From positions 2,170,001 to 2,234,000 of the forward strand of contig NZ_CP101153.1 of the NCBI RefSeq assembly GCF_024298825.1: DNA of 64,000 nt. Direction: 5' to 3'. The notes below the pieces were generated by a model. That model was not told the origin of the DNA, did no database searches, and saw nothing but the letters and a program-made list of their open reading frames with translations. Position 1 is the first letter of the stretch; the number at the start of each line of letters is the position of its first letter. The DNA comes from Haloglomus salinum (GTDB lineage Archaea > Halobacteriota > Halobacteria > Halobacteriales > Haloarculaceae). Positions 61,828 through 64,000 of the stretch are shown piece after piece. The translations under genes were made by a program, and so were the position numbers.

Positions 61828-62094
61828 TCAGCCGCCGGCTCGGGACGAGGCGGCGACGCGACGGTACGTGGTGGCCACGCTGACCGCCCCGGCGACCAGC
61901 AGGAGTGCAACGGCCAGCAGCGCGGCGGTGTCGGCCATCGACTCGACCCACGCCCGGAAGCCCCGCCAGTAGCCCGTCTCGAACGCGAGCCAGCCGCCGA
62001 GGACGACGCCCGCGGCGAGGCCGCTGACCGTGACGACGAGGTGACTCGCGAGCAGGACGGCGCCGTTCGTTACTGTTGAATTGTTCTCTTTCAT
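61828..62094 (-). CDS. Small two-helix membrane protein
   Basis: An 88-residue protein with two membrane segments (VVTVSGLAAGVVLGGWLAF and ALLAVALLLVAGAVSVA) and an Asn/Thr-rich start MKENNSTVTNG. No family recognised. Its start codon is 53 bases from the end of the synthase-like gene on the same strand, and a GTTAAAT element (62116-62122) lies 21 bases before the start, so it may have its own promoter. Confidence 0.7.
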   Translation of the reverse strand: MKENNSTVTNGAVLLASHLVVTVSGLAAGVVLGGWLAFETGYWRGFRAWVESMADTAALLAVALLLVAGAVSVATTYRRVAASSRAGG

Positions 62095-62147
62095 GGGTTG
62101 TCGGTTGGATTGTGTGTTAAATGGCCGTGTTGTTCGGTTATCGGGCG

Positions 62148-63800
62148 CTACGGCAGCCACCAGCGGAGGTCGTTCGCCCGGAGCTTCTGCCGGGCCGGGA
62201 GGGCCCGGACCGCCCGGTCGTCCGGGAAGAACTGCTCGTCGAGGTCGTGTTCCTCGTACAGCGTCTCCCGGTCCGGCCACGCCGGTTCGATAGGCCCCAC
62301 GAGCGGGAGCTTGCGCCGGGCGAACCGCTCGATCTGGTTGAGCAGCTCGATGCGGTGGGGTCGCCCGGGCGGGCGATGTTCGAGGAGCCGGTCGTCCATC
62401 ATCGCCAGTGCGTCGGCGACCGTCCCGTAGTGGCGGTGTTCGGGTGGGGTCTCGAGGTGCCACTGGAGCAGTTCGCGGTCGATGGCCACGAACGACTCCA
62501 GGTAGTTGTCCGCCAGCTGGGTCCGGAAGTGCATCACCGGCTGGTTCCGCAGCACCAGCAGGTCCATCGCGTTGTGGACGGAGTCGACCCGCGACTGGCC
62601 GGCCGCGAGCTCCGCCCGCAGCCGGTCGGCAATGAACGCCCGGGGGTCCTCGAGGTCGAGGTCGAGGTCGGGGAACAGGCCCGCGACGCGGTCGGCCAGC
62701 CGGTCGCTCCCCTCGGGCATGAACCCGAGCGTGTCGATGAGCTCGGCCACGGGCTGTGGGTCGTCGACGAGCTGGCGCTGGGGCACCTCCACCCCCAGCA
62801 CGGACTTCGAGTCCCACTCGAGGAAGTACCCCTTCAGCAGCGTGTCGTACAGGAGGCCGTGGTACATCGTGTCCGCCTCCAGTTCGTCGTCGTAGCCGCC
62901 GTGGTGGACGTGGAGCGACTCCCGTAGCCCCTGCGTGTACGGGACCTTGCAGTCGACGTCGCCGAGGTAGCGGGCCGCGGGCGCCAGCACGGTGTGTTCG
63001 GCATCGAACTGGTCGGCGATGCGCCGGGCGACCTCGACCTCCTGTGAGTCCGGCGCGCCGACGGTGTAGCACTCGGTGATATCCGGCTCGCCGGCGAGGA
63101 TGGTCCGGGAGTCCTGCCCGGCCGACAGCAACAGCCCCTTGCGGCCGGGGTAGCCGGCCCGCCGGTCGATGGCGCGGCCGAGGCGGTCGGCGAGTACCGC
63201 CGCGTGGTCGCCCGGCTGCGGGTCGTAGACGAAGCGGTCGAACTCGCCGACCGACGCGGCGCGGAGGTAGCCGTCGAACGGGACGCGCTCGAGCGACTCG
63301 AACAGCGTCCGCTCGCCCAGCACCGTCCCGAGGTGGAGGAACTCGAGCACCGCGGTGCGGTCCGGGGCGGGGTCGCCCAGCAGCCCCCGGAAGATGGATG
63401 CGTCCGTCCCGAAGGCGCGGATACCGGGTGCGTCCGTGTAGAAGCACTCCCACGAGCGCAGGGGGTCGGTCGCGACCAGCGCGTCGCCGTCGACCTCGAC
63501 CACCGCGAGGTAGGACCCGTTGAGCCGGTCGAGTGCCTCGTCGTTGCCGACGACGTGGTTCTCGAGCAGCCACGCCGCGGGGTCCGCCTCGGCCGTGGTC
63601 GGCGTGAACGCCTCGCCCCAGACGACACAGACCCCGCGGTCGGACTCGGCGACGGCCGTCCGGTCGGCCACGCCCAGCGCGGGGTCACGGACGCCGACAG
63701 TCACGGACTCGCCCTCGACGACGCTGTGGAACTCCGCCTCGTCACGGAAGTCGGTGAAGGCGTCGCGGTCGCCGAAGACGCCGAACAGTTCCTTGTTCAT
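62148..63800 (-). CDS. Asparagine-synthase-like ligase without glutaminase cysteine
   Basis: A 550-residue protein of the asparagine synthase fold. The N-terminal region keeps the amidotransferase shape (RLNGSYLAVVEVDGD, FGTDASIFRGLL) but begins MNKELFGVFG, without the Cys2 nucleophile. The PP-loop is LLLSAGQDSR with SAGQDS at residues 226-231. Such proteins often amidate or ligate in surface glycan and natural product pathways. Another in-frame ATG at 63854 overlaps the preceding stop, but its extra residues are basic and unlike the rest. Confidence 0.82.
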   Translation of the reverse strand: MNKELFGVFGDRDAFTDFRDEAEFHSVVEGESVTVGVRDPALGVADRTAVAESDRGVCVVWGEAFTPTTAEADPAAWLLENHVVGNDEALDRLNGSYLAVVEVDGDALVATDPLRSWECFYTDAPGIRAFGTDASIFRGLLGDPAPDRTAVLEFLHLGTVLGERTLFESLERVPFDGYLRAASVGEFDRFVYDPQPGDHAAVLADRLGRAIDRRAGYPGRKGLLLSAGQDSRTILAGEPDITECYTVGAPDSQEVEVARRIADQFDAEHTVLAPAARYLGDVDCKVPYTQGLRESLHVHHGGYDDELEADTMYHGLLYDTLLKGYFLEWDSKSVLGVEVPQRQLVDDPQPVAELIDTLGFMPEGSDRLADRVAGLFPDLDLDLEDPRAFIADRLRAELAAGQSRVDSVHNAMDLLVLRNQPVMHFRTQLADNYLESFVAIDRELLQWHLETPPEHRHYGTVADALAMMDDRLLEHRPPGRPHRIELLNQIERFARRKLPLVGPIEPAWPDRETLYEEHDLDEQFFPDDRAVRALPARQKLRANDLRWWLP

Positions 63801-63853
63801 CCGTCCCCGCTCGGTCTCGGGCGCCGCGCGCCGCGTGGCCTGGCCCCGCATCA

Positions 63854-64000
63854 TCACTGTTTGACCACCGTTCGTCGCTCGCTCGCCTCGTCGTCCGATT
63901 CCGTCATCCGGTCGAGGAGCGGGGTCTCGAGGAACGTGAGCAGCGAGTACAGGACCGGCGACTCGTCGTCGCCGGCCATGTGCGCCCGGTAGCTGTCGAG
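63854..64000 (-). CDS. C-terminus of an uncharacterised protein, cut by window edge
   Basis: The frame is open to the right edge and ends in TGA at 63854-63856. The last 48 residues include SYRAHMAGDDE, VLYSLLTFLETPLLDRM and a tail ERRTVVKQ. The family cannot be told. The gene runs directly into the ligase gene on the same strand, so the two are probably one unit. Confidence 0.7.
   Translation of the reverse strand, partial: LDSYRAHMAGDDESPVLYSLLTFLETPLLDRMTESDDEASERRTVVKQ

Noticed and set aside
1-64000. CRISPR arrays, insertion sequences and integrase genes
   Set aside because: No regular spacer-repeat pattern, transposase or tyrosine recombinase motif was seen; all direct repeats found lie in simple tracts or within coding repeats.

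Overview
The window looks like chromosomal DNA from an extremely halophilic archaeon (class Halobacteria). The evidence is very high GC, strongly acidic predicted proteins, TATA-like boxes about 25-30 bases before many start codons (leaderless transcription), Tat-type lipoproteins with a lipobox, PGF-CTERM surface proteins, and many haloarchaeal families (tandem UspA, PAC2, DUF2267, DUF58/MoxR clusters). I cannot name the species. No rRNA, tRNA, CRISPR array or transposase was recognised.

Region 1 (452-19474) is the most unusual part. It is a dense accessory cluster that looks like a variant Hsp70 machine joined to a GTPase module. It holds an Hsp70 with intact nucleotide motifs (8164-9744), a sister Hsp70 with a broken phosphate-2 loop (6500-8050), and a third, degenerate Hsp70 with a long acidic insert and a GrpE-like C-terminus (9886-12333). 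Two proteins carry J-like domains that have lost HPD (5641-6384 with three copies; 4016-5578 with one copy plus Ig-like repeats). There is a cytosolic von Willebrand A protein (2786-4009) and a paralogous pair of GTPase-like proteins. One of the pair keeps the P-loop lysine and DxxG (13540-14460) and the other has lost both (1152-2066). An unknown helical protein is translationally coupled to the first GTPase. Four small membrane proteins follow the core, one ending in a zinc ribbon, and two PKD/calcium-repeat surface proteins with a common C-terminal anchor flank it. The recurring pairing of active and inactive paralogues is the main reason to look further.

Region 2 (19759-44608) is mostly ordinary haloarchaeal metabolism, transport and stress genes. 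It includes MOSC, a MIP18-like protein, a polytopic haem-protein-like membrane protein, two overlapping cupins behind a DtxR-like palindrome, DUF2267, DUF1508, a Na/Pi cotransporter-like protein, several UspA proteins, SDR, a flavin-binding protein, PAC2, MgtC/DUF4010, MFS and APC transporters, a duplicated NosD-like surface protein, CNNM/CorC, enoyl-CoA hydratase and a CapA-like phosphoesterase.

Region 3 (44732-55550) has a nucleotide-sugar synthase with a lipid-linked sugar flippase that carries a Thr/Pro-rich tail, a DUF4129/DUF58/MoxR envelope module (48578-53906) and a repeat-rich PGF-CTERM protein. Region 4 (56039-58604) has a second lid-less Hsp70 overlapping a membrane-anchored J protein that does have HPD. 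The right edge holds a Tat-secreted M14/aspartoacylase-like hydrolase and an asparagine-synthase-like ligase without the glutaminase cysteine.
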